Shown here in pieces: positions 1-7,793 of a stretch of 64,000 nt of DNA; positions within the stretch are counted from its first letter, which is position 1; each line of letters starts with the position of its first letter. This DNA is from Bifidobacterium xylocopae (GTDB taxonomy: Bacteria; Actinomycetota; Actinomycetes; Actinomycetales; Bifidobacteriaceae): NCBI RefSeq assembly GCF_003315615.1, contig NZ_PDCH01000001.1, positions 124,001 to 188,000 of the forward strand, read 5' to 3'. The notes below the pieces were generated by a model. The model did no database searches and was not told where the DNA came from. It saw only the letters and a list, made by a program, of their open reading frames with translations. The position numbers were made by a program, and so were the translations under genes.

Positions 1-388
1 AGTCTGCGGTTACATGTTCGATTGCATACTGTGCGGCCCACTGCGAGTAGTGGTCGCGTTTGCCGGTCAGCTGGTCGCGGATGCCTTCCTCGGACAAATG
101 CATGGAGTCCACGTATTGCTGGGCTTTGACCGCGGCTTCCTTATAGGAGGCTGGCAGGGGGGTGGGCACCGGTGCGTGCTTGCGTTTGGGCGCCGCTGTC
201 GACCGCGTCGGCTCTGGTGAATGGGTTATGGCGCGGCCCACTGCCTGCCAGTTGACGACACCGCTCTGCCAGATCAGGAAGCCGGCGAGGGCCACGAGCA
301 CCAGCACTATCTTCCATCCACGGGCATGCCTCTGGCGAGGTTCGCTGGTCCACCAAGGACTGGCATGCTGGGAAGGAGGGATGGACAT
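1..388 (-). CDS. Ltp-domain membrane-anchored surface protein, partial (3' end outside window)
   Basis: About 129 N-terminal residues are visible; the gene runs off the left edge. Residues 1-25 are polar and basic, and residues about 26-43 (VLVLVALAGFLIWQSG) form one membrane segment. A Pro/Thr/Lys-rich linker follows. The visible tail (YKEAAVKAQQYVDSMHLS, then QLTG, then QWAAQYAIEHV) resembles one repeat of the Ltp family (host cell surface-exposed lipoprotein), where short helical repeats end in an aromatic-rich AQYA motif. There is no lipobox, so it should be anchored by the membrane helix, with the repeats outside the cell. The ATG at 388 has a GAGGAG-like site upstream. Ltp proteins of phages block DNA injection, but chromosomal copies in Gram-positives mostly have no assigned role. 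The family call rests on a short stretch. Confidence 0.7.
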   Translation of the reverse strand, partial: MSIPPSQHASPWWTSEPRQRHARGWKIVLVLVALAGFLIWQSGVVNWQAVGRAITHSPEPTRSTAAPKRKHAPVPTPLPASYKEAAVKAQQYVDSMHLSEEGIRDQLTGKRDHYSQWAAQYAIEHVTAD

Positions 389-923
389 AGGGCCGCGTGT
401 CTCCTCTTCGCTTCGTGTTCTTAGGCCATCTGACGTATGAGGGCCACCTGCCTTATCCTAACTCGACGTGGGGTCCGAAGCCGTCCAGCCGAGTTGCAGG
501 GCGCCGGGACGGACGGCAGGCCGTTTCGCTGGTGGACATGCCATCCATGTGGGCGGGCTTCGGCTGGAGGCATGCAGCGCCCCGGCGGAGCTCCTGTCGA
601 AGCGGCCGCACAAGACGGCTCCACACCTATGCGTTCATCGCAGCCGGGACAGAACCGAATGCCGTTCTTCTCAGCGTATCCTTTGGTGGCATTCCGGACA
701 TCGTTGAGACCAACCACCCCCTGCTCGCCCGGTGCAGCAGCAGGCACCTGGGCCGATCGGCGTTGAGGATCGGTGGGAGGAAGGACTGCCGTGCCCTCTG
801 GCTGCAGCGTTCGGCACGCCCACCGGTGGATGGGATGGATAGTAGGGGCGATGGAGTAGGAATAGTAAGTATGCATTGTCGGGTCCACCGGTTCGGCGGA
901 CGGTTTGGAAAGCGAGCGGACGC
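389..923. other. Intergenic stretch of 535 bp with no supported gene
   Basis: This gap separates the start of the leftward Ltp-domain gene from the rightward yhbY and should hold both promoters. Open frames exist on both strands, the longest about 155-178 codons. They are rich in Arg/Pro/Ser, lack a convincing ribosome site and do not resemble a protein family. One leftward frame contains FCPGCDERIG, a possible half zinc ribbon, but the second cysteine pair is missing. I see no tRNA, riboswitch or repeat array. Confidence 0.5.
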
Positions 924-1229
924 ATGGCGTTGAGCAAGAAACAGGTCAAGCAGCTGCGGGCCCTGGCAAACGGGACCGGCCCGACCCTGTGGATCGGCAA
1001 AGAGGGCGTGACGGCGGCGGCCGCCAAGCAGGCCTCCGAGACCTTGGACGCCCATGAGCTGGTCAAAGCCGTCGTGCATGACGGCGGGCCAGTCGATGCA
1101 CGTGAGGCCGGAGAGGCTCTGGCCGGGCAGCTGGAAGCCGAGCTTGTGCAAGTGATCGGACGTCGTTTCGTCCTTTACCGCGCCAGCGACAAGGAAGGTC
1201 TCAAACCCATCCGGTTGGTCCGCGGCTGA
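924..1229 (+). CDS. yhbY: YhbY/CRM-domain RNA-binding protein
   Basis: This is a 101-residue single-domain protein. It opens with LSKKQVKQLRALAN and carries WIGKEGVT, the GxxG-type loop region of the CRM (CRS1-YhbY) fold, followed by an ELVKAVV strand and RFVLYR near the C-terminus. The length matches bacterial YhbY (about 97 residues). In E. coli YhbY associates with pre-50S ribosomal subunits, so a role in ribosome assembly is the family expectation. The ATG at 924 was chosen over an upstream in-frame start at 876. The protein from 924 aligns with the usual family start, and a purine-rich GAGCGGA precedes it. The gene is monocistronic or co-transcribed with the LOG gene about 110 bp downstream. 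Confidence 0.9.
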   Translation: MALSKKQVKQLRALANGTGPTLWIGKEGVTAAAAKQASETLDAHELVKAVVHDGGPVDAREAGEALAGQLEAELVQVIGRRFVLYRASDKEGLKPIRLVRG

Positions 1230-1337
1230 CAGGTCGGGCATGCCATCTCGTCCTGCGGCAGCGGCTGAAGCGTCGAAGCCGGAGCCGGGTTGGGCGGACG
1301 AAGACAACGAAGGGAAACGGGGCGAAGGAGGACCAGG

Positions 1338-2132
1338 ATGACGGAAGCGGACGAGCGGTTACGGCCGGCAGGGGAGCGGGGCACGGAAGACGGAACGCCG
1401 TTCGGGCCGACCTACCATCGGGGGTCAGTGATCATGCGGGGGCCCATGATTCCACAGGACAACTCAAACACCAGTCTGTTCACGCCTGATAAGGACACCG
1501 ATTGGCTGCACATGGACCCCTGGCGGGTGCTGCGCATCCAAGCCGAGTTCGTAGACGGATTCGGGGCGTTGGCCGAGCTGGGACCGGCGGCGGCCATCTT
1601 CGGTTCCGCGCGTACCGGGAGCGATGACCCGGCCTATCAGGCGGCCAGGCGCATGGGGCACGACATCGCCCAGCAGGGCATGGCCGTAATCACCGGCGGC
1701 GGCCCCGGCATCATGGAGGCGGCCAACAGAGGCGCAGCCGAGGCCGGTGGCAAGTCGGTGGGGCTGGGTATCGAGCTTCCCCACGAGCAGGGCATCAACC
1801 AGTGGGTGAACCTGGGCATGACCTTCCGCTATTTCTTCGTACGCAAGACCATGTTCGTCAAGTATTCGTCCGGAGTGATCGTCTGCCCGGGTGGCTTCGG
1901 CACCATGGATGAGATGTTCGAACTGTTGACCCTTGTTCAGACCAACAAGGTGACCCGCACGCCCATCGTGCTCTTCGACACCGCATACTGGGAGGGCCTG
2001 TTCGACTGGATCAGCACGACCGTGCGCAAGAGAGGGATGATCTCGGACCTGGATCCGGACCTGCTGGTACGTACGGATGACCCGGAAGAAGCCGTACGCG
2101 TGGTCCTAGGGCAGGGTCGGCCCGGTAGGTGA
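1338..2132 (+). CDS. TIGR00730/LOG family Rossmann-fold protein
   Basis: This 264-residue protein carries the two family signatures: GGGPGIMEAANRGA in the middle and PGGFGTMDEMFE further on. They form the nucleotide-binding pocket of the LOG family (cytokinin riboside 5'-monophosphate phosphoribohydrolase, also called lysine-decarboxylase-like). Family enzymes cut nucleoside 5'-monophosphates, including AMP, into base and ribose-5-phosphate. In bacteria this is more likely nucleotide salvage or housekeeping than hormone production. The start at 1338 follows a very strong AAGGAGGA site (1325-1332); a longer in-frame start at 1290 adds only a basic tail. Residues 1-50 are a poorly conserved extension. 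The gene converges on the O-methyltransferase gene. Confidence 0.9.
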   Translation: MTEADERLRPAGERGTEDGTPFGPTYHRGSVIMRGPMIPQDNSNTSLFTPDKDTDWLHMDPWRVLRIQAEFVDGFGALAELGPAAAIFGSARTGSDDPAYQAARRMGHDIAQQGMAVITGGGPGIMEAANRGAAEAGGKSVGLGIELPHEQGINQWVNLGMTFRYFFVRKTMFVKYSSGVIVCPGGFGTMDEMFELLTLVQTNKVTRTPIVLFDTAYWEGLFDWISTTVRKRGMISDLDPDLLVRTDDPEEAVRVVLGQGRPGR

Positions 2133-2223
2133 TGGCTGGGTGAGCGCTGACCGTGCGGAGCTGAGGGGCCATTGCGCTCACGGTGGCCATCCGAAGAGAA
2201 CGGCGATACGGGGCTGAATGCCC

Positions 2224-2907
2224 TCAGCGTTTGGAAGCCAGCAGGACCCCGCTGCCGATTGGCAGGAGGCATGAGTCGAAATCCACGCCCTGGGTCTGCT
2301 GGCAGTCTTCCACCAGCTGACGGAGGAGCACCGCACGTGGGGACCGGTTCGCTGCGTTCATCACCCCGCCGGCCTCCTCGTCCTCCTGATAGCACATGAT
2401 GTCGGTGAAGATGATCTGCCCATTGGCTTGCAGGAGGCGGGGAGCCTCCGCCATGGCGTCACGGTAGTTGGATTCGTCACCGGCCACGACGATCAGGTCA
2501 TAGTCACGGGGATTGAGACGGGGGAAATAAGTCCTCGCCCGTACATTGACGGCACGCAGGCGCACACCATGGCCGATGTCGGCCGACCGGAAGGCGCGCC
2601 GTATCAGATCGGCCCCCTGGGGGGAGGAGTCGACGGCGGTGAACTGGCCTTCCTCGCCCAGGCCGTCTATCAGCCTCAGGGCCTCGACCACGGAACCTGT
2701 GCCTACCAGGATGATGGAGCGCGCATGGCTGGCCTGGGCGACGATTTTCAGGAAAGCGCCTTGGGCCACGGACCCCTGTGTGAAACCGGCCTGCACGGCC
2801 TGCTTCCTCACGGCCTGCAGATAGTCGGGTTCAGCGTTGAGCTCGCAGGCTTCGGCATACTGCCAAGCCTTGGCGTGGTTGGTGTAGGAAGTCCTGTTCA
2901 TATTCAT
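2224..2907 (-). CDS. SAM-dependent O-methyltransferase (family 3-like)
   Basis: This is a protein of about 227 residues with the class I methyltransferase order. SIILVGTGSVVEAL is motif I (a weak G-x-G-x-x), FTAVDSSPQGADLIRRAF the acidic loop, and YDLIVVAGDESNYRD the strand with the usual metal-binding Asp position. FTDIMCYQ and the terminal GSGVLLASKR complete the fold. It is closest in style to actinobacterial caffeoyl-CoA-type O-methyltransferases of unknown substrate. It begins 18 nt after the frdB stop, so it probably shares the frdA-frdB transcript, although no functional link is known. ATG 2907 was chosen; an in-frame GTG lies at 2910. The ribosome site is weak, which fits translational coupling. 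Confidence 0.8.
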   Translation of the reverse strand: MNMNRTSYTNHAKAWQYAEACELNAEPDYLQAVRKQAVQAGFTQGSVAQGAFLKIVAQASHARSIILVGTGSVVEALRLIDGLGEEGQFTAVDSSPQGADLIRRAFRSADIGHGVRLRAVNVRARTYFPRLNPRDYDLIVVAGDESNYRDAMAEAPRLLQANGQIIFTDIMCYQEDEEAGGVMNAANRSPRAVLLRQLVEDCQQTQGVDFDSCLLPIGSGVLLASKR

Positions 2908-2925
2908 CACTCTAACGAGGCCCCC

Positions 2926-3924
2926 TCACAAGTGGGAGGGCTGCTGCGGATGGTGCGAGCGTTCAATCAAATCCCAGATGGTCTCGCCGACATCAATGCC
3001 CCGGGGACAGGGCCTGCTGCAGGCGCGGATGGATTGGCAGGCCGACAGGCCGTCCTCGCCACCCAGATCTTCCAGGCGCTGTATGGCGCGGTCGTCGCGT
3101 GAATCATGGATGAAACGGGCGGCTGCGACCAGGGCTGCCGGACCGATGAAGGCCTCGCCGCCCGACCAGATAGGGCAGGCGGCTTCGCACAGCCCACAGT
3201 CGATGCAGTCGCTGAGCTGTTCATAGGCGGCCAGCTGGTCCTTGGTCTGCCGGACCTCCAGGCTGCCAGGACCTCCTTTCGGATTCGTGGCGGCACCCTC
3301 GGCATCCAGGGCGCCATCGGCTGGGCCCGGCTGCAGCCAGGGGTGGATTTGGTCGATTGCGTCGAACATGAGGGTCGTGTCTACGATGAGGTCGCGCAGG
3401 ACCGGGAAACCGGGGAGGGGGCCCAGTTCCACCAGTAGATGGTCCTGGGATAGCTGGGCTGGGTCGTGGAATGGTCCGGGCTGATCCAGGTGGCCCGGGG
3501 AGGGCCGCCGTTCGGACCCGGTCCCGGTGGGACGGAAGGGGGCTGCTTGCGTATACGCCTGGCAGTCCGCCACGGTGGCTTCGCACAGGAGGGCCGGCTT
3601 GCCATTGACGGCGGCGCCGTCCGAGCCGCACATTCCATGCCCGCAGGAGTAGCGGAAGGCCAGGCCCGGGTCCTGTTCACGCTTGATGGTGAGCAGGAGG
3701 TCGAGCAGGGTGTCCTCTGGTCGGGCATCGAGCAGGTAGTCCTGGGTCCAGCGCTTCAGGCGCTGTCGCCGACCGGGTCCGGCAGGGCCATGGTCGGTGG
3801 CGAAGGGGTTGCTCCGGTGCCGGCCGGACGGGGCGCCCGCGTGGTCCGGCATGGGTTTGGCGCGGTGGATGCGGATGGTCACACGCCGGATCGATTGGTT
3901 ATCTGCCTGCTGTTTCCCGTTCAT
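2926..3924 (-). CDS. frdB: Fumarate reductase/succinate dehydrogenase iron-sulfur subunit
   Basis: This 332-residue protein is the electron-transfer subunit that passes electrons between the FrdA flavin and its partner. The plant-type 2Fe-2S motif is SCGHGMCGSDGA ... LLC, with Asp in place of one Cys as in E. coli SdhB. The C-terminal half has CIDCGLCEAACP and CQSIRACSRPCPRGID for the 4Fe-4S and 3Fe-4S clusters. It is longer than typical FrdB (about 240-250) because of a polar N-terminus of about 60 residues and an insert after the 2Fe-2S domain. A strong GGAGGAGG site precedes ATG 3924. It is downstream of frdA (62 nt gap). No FrdC/FrdD or SdhC/SdhD membrane anchor lies beside it. Confidence 0.88.
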   Translation of the reverse strand: MNGKQQADNQSIRRVTIRIHRAKPMPDHAGAPSGRHRSNPFATDHGPAGPGRRQRLKRWTQDYLLDARPEDTLLDLLLTIKREQDPGLAFRYSCGHGMCGSDGAAVNGKPALLCEATVADCQAYTQAAPFRPTGTGSERRPSPGHLDQPGPFHDPAQLSQDHLLVELGPLPGFPVLRDLIVDTTLMFDAIDQIHPWLQPGPADGALDAEGAATNPKGGPGSLEVRQTKDQLAAYEQLSDCIDCGLCEAACPIWSGGEAFIGPAALVAAARFIHDSRDDRAIQRLEDLGGEDGLSACQSIRACSRPCPRGIDVGETIWDLIERSHHPQQPSHL

Positions 3925-3986
3925 TCTTGCCTATCCTCCTCCTGTCTCGCAGCGACCCTCTCCCTGGCCCGTTCGCCTGCCCGGGC

Positions 3987-5852
3987 TCAGTATCTCCGTG
4001 AACCGGGTGGGAAGTCCTCGATGTGTACGGGACTCCATCCGATATGTCCGGTTCGATTCACGAGGGAGTGCCGCAGGTAGTTGTCATCGTCGCGGTGGGG
4101 GTAATCCAGGCGCTTGAATGAGCCTCGGGATTCTTTGCGTTCCAGACTTGCCTGGAGGGCCGCACGGGCCAGACGCAGCAGGGAGCGTGTTTCGAAGACG
4201 GCGGTCAATTCCTGGTTCCAAACGGGGGAGGGGTCGTGCGGGTGGAGGCGGTCTGCGGCGGGGTCCAACTCGTGGTCGAGCCGGTTCAAGGCGCTGCTGA
4301 TGCCCTCGGCTTCGCAGCGCACGGCGAGGGTACGGTCCATCAGCCGTCCGAGCTGTTCGGCCAGCCGGTATGGATTGCCGTCTTCGGGAGCGGGAACGGT
4401 GCTGTCTCTCCGGTCCCCGTCCTCACCCGGATCTTCCACCTTCTTGCCGGCCCGGGCCAGCAGGTCCGTCACGTCCTGCCGGCGCCGTCCGGCTCGTTGA
4501 TCCAGCAGTTCATGGTTATGCGACCCCCCGCCTGCAGCAGGCATGGTCACGAAACGGTAGGCATCTGAACCGGCCCTGCGCCCGAACAGGCAGGCATCCA
4601 GAAGGGAGTTGCCCCCCAGGCGGTTGGCACCGTGAACCCCAACGCATGAGCACTCGCCGGCTGCGTACAGTCCATCCACCACCTGCGCCTGCCCACCTTG
4701 CCAGGAGAGCACGTGGCCGTCGGTGTCGATGGGGATGCCGCCCATCATGTAGTGGGCGGTGGGCTTGACGGGGACCAGGTCATGGCCGGGGTTCAGGCCG
4801 GCGTAGCGGCGGATGGTCTCATCCACCTGTGGAAGCCTGGCGTGCATAACCTGGGCGCTGATGCCGCGCAGATCCAACCACACGCAGTCCCTGGGTCCGT
4901 CGGGGTCGCCCGGGTCCGTCACACCCCGCCCCTGATCGACTTCGGCAGCAATGGACCTGCTGATCACGTCGCGGGCGGCCAGGTCGCCATGCCTGGGGGC
5001 GTAGCGATGCATGAAGGGATCGCCGTCCGCATTGCGCAGGACCCCGCCTTCCCCCCTGGCGGCCTCGGAGAGAAGGATGCCGGTGTGACCCAAACCGGTG
5101 GGGTGGAATTGGATGAGTTCGGCATCCTCCAGGGCGAGCCCGGCATCCAAGGCCAGTGCCATACCGTCCCCGGTCAGGTCCCAGGAATTGGAGGTGGTGT
5201 GGAAGAGACGGCCGGCACCGCCGGTGCATAGGGCCAGGGCTCGGGCGCGGATGGTATGCACGGTCCCGGTGTTTTCGTCAAGGGCCACCAGGCCTTCTAC
5301 GCTGGTACCCGTAGCTGACAGGACCAGATCGGTCACATACCATTCGTCGGCGAAGGTCACACCCCGCTTGAGGCACTGCTGCCAAAGGGAGCTCAGGATC
5401 CGGTGGCCGATCCGGTCGGCCGCATAGGCCGCCCGCTTGACCGGCCGGCCCCCGAAGTCGGCGGTGTGCCCGCCGAAGCGCCGTTGGCTTATTCTGCCAT
5501 CTTCGCGGCGGGAAAAGGCCACTCCGGCATGTTCCAGGCCGATGACCGTCGAGCGCGCCTGCCGGGCCAGGAGTTTGGCCGCATCCTGGTCCACGAGCCA
5601 GTCGCCGCCCTTGACGGTGTCGTAGTAATGCCAGCGCCAGTCATCCTGCTCCTCGTTTCCCAGACTGGCCGCGATCCCGCCTTCGGCAGATCCGGTGTGG
5701 GAACGCAGCGGCTGGAGTTTGGAGATCACCAGGACGCTGGGCTTGGCGCCACTGCCAGCCGCGTCCAGGAGTCCGAGAGCGGTGGACAGGCCAGCGGCCC
5801 CGGCCCCCACGATGACGACGTCATACCCTGTTTTGATATGTGCTGGACCCAT
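3987..5852 (-). CDS. frdA: Fumarate reductase/succinate dehydrogenase flavoprotein subunit
   Basis: This 621-residue protein has the FrdA/SdhA architecture. The N-terminal dinucleotide fold is [29 protein letters not shown] contains the His that carries covalent FAD in FrdA/SdhA. Further on come [23 protein letters not shown] (catalytic Arg region), [10 protein letters not shown] and [18 protein letters not shown]. The C-terminal helical domain is also present. The family interconverts fumarate and succinate. The covalent-FAD His and the adjacent iron-sulfur subunit favour FrdA over L-aspartate oxidase. In a fermentative bifidobacterium the expected direction is fumarate to succinate. It is first in a leftward operon with frdB and an O-methyltransferase. 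The site before ATG 5852 is weak. A linker at about residues 455-500 ([13 protein letters not shown] onward) is charged and probably an insertion. Confidence 0.9.
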   Translation of the reverse strand: MGPAHIKTGYDVVIVGAGAAGLSTALGLLDAAGSGAKPSVLVISKLQPLRSHTGSAEGGIAASLGNEEQDDWRWHYYDTVKGGDWLVDQDAAKLLARQARSTVIGLEHAGVAFSRREDGRISQRRFGGHTADFGGRPVKRAAYAADRIGHRILSSLWQQCLKRGVTFADEWYVTDLVLSATGTSVEGLVALDENTGTVHTIRARALALCTGGAGRLFHTTSNSWDLTGDGMALALDAGLALEDAELIQFHPTGLGHTGILLSEAARGEGGVLRNADGDPFMHRYAPRHGDLAARDVISRSIAAEVDQGRGVTDPGDPDGPRDCVWLDLRGISAQVMHARLPQVDETIRRYAGLNPGHDLVPVKPTAHYMMGGIPIDTDGHVLSWQGGQAQVVDGLYAAGECSCVGVHGANRLGGNSLLDACLFGRRAGSDAYRFVTMPAAGGGSHNHELLDQRAGRRRQDVTDLLARAGKKVEDPGEDGDRRDSTVPAPEDGNPYRLAEQLGRLMDRTLAVRCEAEGISSALNRLDHELDPAADRLHPHDPSPVWNQELTAVFETRSLLRLARAALQASLERKESRGSFKRLDYPHRDDDNYLRHSLVNRTGHIGWSPVHIEDFPPGSRRY

Positions 5853-5954
5853 GTCTCGATTCTCTCACAAGCCCGGACCTGGGGGTGGTGGGTGGCGCTG
5901 GATCATTGGGGTCGGCCGTATGGCACTGTCATGGCCCGTTGCGAATATGGGTGC

Positions 5955-6317
5955 ATGGCGGATTCGACGGTGGCATCATCCCCTTCTTTCTTCGAACAGG
6001 TCTATGAGGTGGTCAAGCGTATCCCGTATGGTGCCGTGGCCACCTACGGCCAGGTCGCGGCCCTGGCAGGTCGCCCCAGGTCCGCGCGTTATGTTGGCTA
6101 TGCCCTCCACTCCAATCCGGCCCCAGGCGTGGTGCCCTGCCACCGGGTGGTCTTCAGGGATGGTTCCCTTGCCCCGGGCTTCGCTTTCGGCGGACCCGAA
6201 CGGCAGAGGGCACTTCTGGAGAGCGAGGGCGTGGTCTTCAGGCCGGCGACGGACCGCGCGAACAGCGGTGCGCCAGGCTGGCTGGTCGATCTGGACCGCT
6301 GCGGATGGCGGGTCTGA
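5955..6317 (+). CDS. MGMT-family (alkyltransferase-like) DNA-repair protein
   Basis: This 120-residue protein corresponds only to the C-terminal DNA-binding domain of O6-alkylguanine-DNA alkyltransferase. RIPYGAVATYGQVAALAG is the helix-turn-helix with the Tyr and Arg finger region. ARYVGYALHSNP and VVPCHRVVF contain the acceptor-cysteine motif. In alkyltransferase-like (ATL) proteins that Cys is usually replaced by Trp, but here PCHRV is intact. The protein could therefore be a minimal active transferase or an ATL-type damage flag for nucleotide excision repair. The ATG at 5955 was chosen because it precedes the conserved block closely; an in-frame ATG at 5931 would add eight residues. It is divergent from frdA and converges on dprA with a 6-nt gap. 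Confidence 0.85.
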   Translation: MADSTVASSPSFFEQVYEVVKRIPYGAVATYGQVAALAGRPRSARYVGYALHSNPAPGVVPCHRVVFRDGSLAPGFAFGGPERQRALLESEGVVFRPATDRANSGAPGWLVDLDRCGWRV

Positions 6318-6323
6318 CCGGTC

Positions 6324-7793
6324 TCATCGCCTTTCTTTTTCCTGCCCGTCTCGTGTAGGCGTGAGAACGCCTCCCTCGCTGGCGAGCAAGCCGGTCAGCT
6401 CCATGGCCCCCGCCGTCTGCAGCACCTCCTGCAAGGTATATGCCGGATGGCCCTCCTGCTCCAACAGGGCGGATACGTTCTCACAGGTGGCTTCCAGGTG
6501 TCTGGCCCGGCAGGCCCGGACGGCCTTGAGCAGCGTGCGTTGCTCTTCCGGCAGATCCTTGCGACTCTTCTTGGATCGTCCGTCGTCGTCGCAGCCATGA
6601 TTTCCGTCGGTCGGCCTGGCCGCTGACGCGACGGTCGGTTCTGTTACGCACTCAGTCAATCCTGCCTGCACTTGGGTTGTCCCCGGGCCGGCCGTCGGGG
6701 TTGGGCTTTCGCCGATCGGTTCATGGCTGGCATGACAGATTCCCTCCAGGTTGTTGGCGGAGATCAGGATCATGGCCTTGCCGTCGTGGATCAGGTGATT
6801 GCAGCCTGTGTTCTCGGGGTTGTCGATGCCGCCGGGGGCGGCGTAGACCTCCCGTCCCAGTTCGGCGGCCCATGTGGCGGTGTTGAGCGCACCGGATCGG
6901 TGACGGGCCTGGGCCACGACCACCGTGCGTGCCAAGGCAGCGATGATACGGTTGCGCAGCAGGAATCGGCGGGCCTCGGGGATGGTGCCGGGAGGCAGCT
7001 CGCTGATCAGGGCACCCCCCTGGCGCTCGATGGCCGCGAAGAGACCGGCGTTGTGCCGTGGTCCCATATGGTCCAGTCCGCCGGCGAATACGGCCACGGT
7101 ACGTCCAGGTGGCGGTGCGCCGTCCCGGGCGGCCGACAAAGCGCCCCAATGGGCGTTGGCATCGGCCCCGAAGGCGCCACCGGAGACGACCAGGTGGCCG
7201 CCTTCAGCCGCTTTCAACCCAACCTGCCGGGCGACGAATCGCCCATAATCGTTGCAGGAGCGTGAGCCGACCACGGCCAGTGGGGTCGGGCAGGAGACGA
7301 GGGCGGCGGGGTCTCCACGCCCCCACAGGCACAGCGGTGGGGCCCAATCGGAACGTGTGGCCAGGTCGCCCAGCTGGTCGGGCCAGCTGGGGTCGTCCGG
7401 ACCGATTACCCAAAAGTGTCCGTTTCCGGTCAGCCAGGCGATCAGGTCTTCTGAGCCGGCGCTGTTCAAGGAAGCCAGTCTTTGCCGCCATTTGCTAGCG
7501 GCCCGGTGGAACCTGGTCATGCTGCGCTGGTCGGCATGACGGCCCCACCGGGCCAAGCCGGACAGGAACATGCCGTCGAGGTGGGCCATGCCCCTGGATG
7601 ACCGGCCTTCGATAAATTGGGAGACCGACGTTTCGCGTAGCGCCTCCAGAAGTTCCTGTGCGCCGCCTGCTCCGAGCAGGGTTGCATGGAGCAGGGCGTC
7701 GGGGCCGTCCACGCAGTAGGTGAGCAAGGCGCGGGCCAGGGATTCAGGCGACAGGGTATGGTTGCCGGTCGTCCCTGTCGTCGGGCGGTTCAT
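6324..7793 (-). CDS. dprA: DNA-processing protein DprA/Smf
   Basis: This 489-residue protein carries the DprA Rossmann core. Its landmarks are AVVGSRSCNDYGRFVARQ, VVSGGAFGADANAHWGAL, TVAVFAGGLDHMGPRHNAGL, ISELPPGTIPEARRFLLRN and YAAPGGIDNPENTGCN. A C-terminal winged-helix-like segment (residues about 405-489) follows a low-complexity linker. DprA loads RecA on incoming single-stranded DNA during transformation. In non-competent genomes the gene is often kept with comM. The start at 7793 overlaps the comM stop in an ATGA, so the two are translationally coupled. The N-terminal 100 residues are helical (SAM-like). Confidence 0.92.
   Translation of the reverse strand: MNRPTTGTTGNHTLSPESLARALLTYCVDGPDALLHATLLGAGGAQELLEALRETSVSQFIEGRSSRGMAHLDGMFLSGLARWGRHADQRSMTRFHRAASKWRQRLASLNSAGSEDLIAWLTGNGHFWVIGPDDPSWPDQLGDLATRSDWAPPLCLWGRGDPAALVSCPTPLAVVGSRSCNDYGRFVARQVGLKAAEGGHLVVSGGAFGADANAHWGALSAARDGAPPPGRTVAVFAGGLDHMGPRHNAGLFAAIERQGGALISELPPGTIPEARRFLLRNRIIAALARTVVVAQARHRSGALNTATWAAELGREVYAAPGGIDNPENTGCNHLIHDGKAMILISANNLEGICHASHEPIGESPTPTAGPGTTQVQAGLTECVTEPTVASAARPTDGNHGCDDDGRSKKSRKDLPEEQRTLLKAVRACRARHLEATCENVSALLEQEGHPAYTLQEVLQTAGAMELTGLLASEGGVLTPTRDGQEKERR

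Noticed and set aside
421-888. 155-codon leftward frame with FCPGCDERIG
   Set aside because: Only half of a zinc ribbon, no ribosome site, odd composition; kept as intergenic.
2138-2181. Inverted repeat GTGAGCGC / GCGCTCAC between two convergent genes
   Set aside because: Eight-base arms with a long 26-nt spacer; not convincing as terminator or operator, though the half-sites resemble the palindrome before eno.
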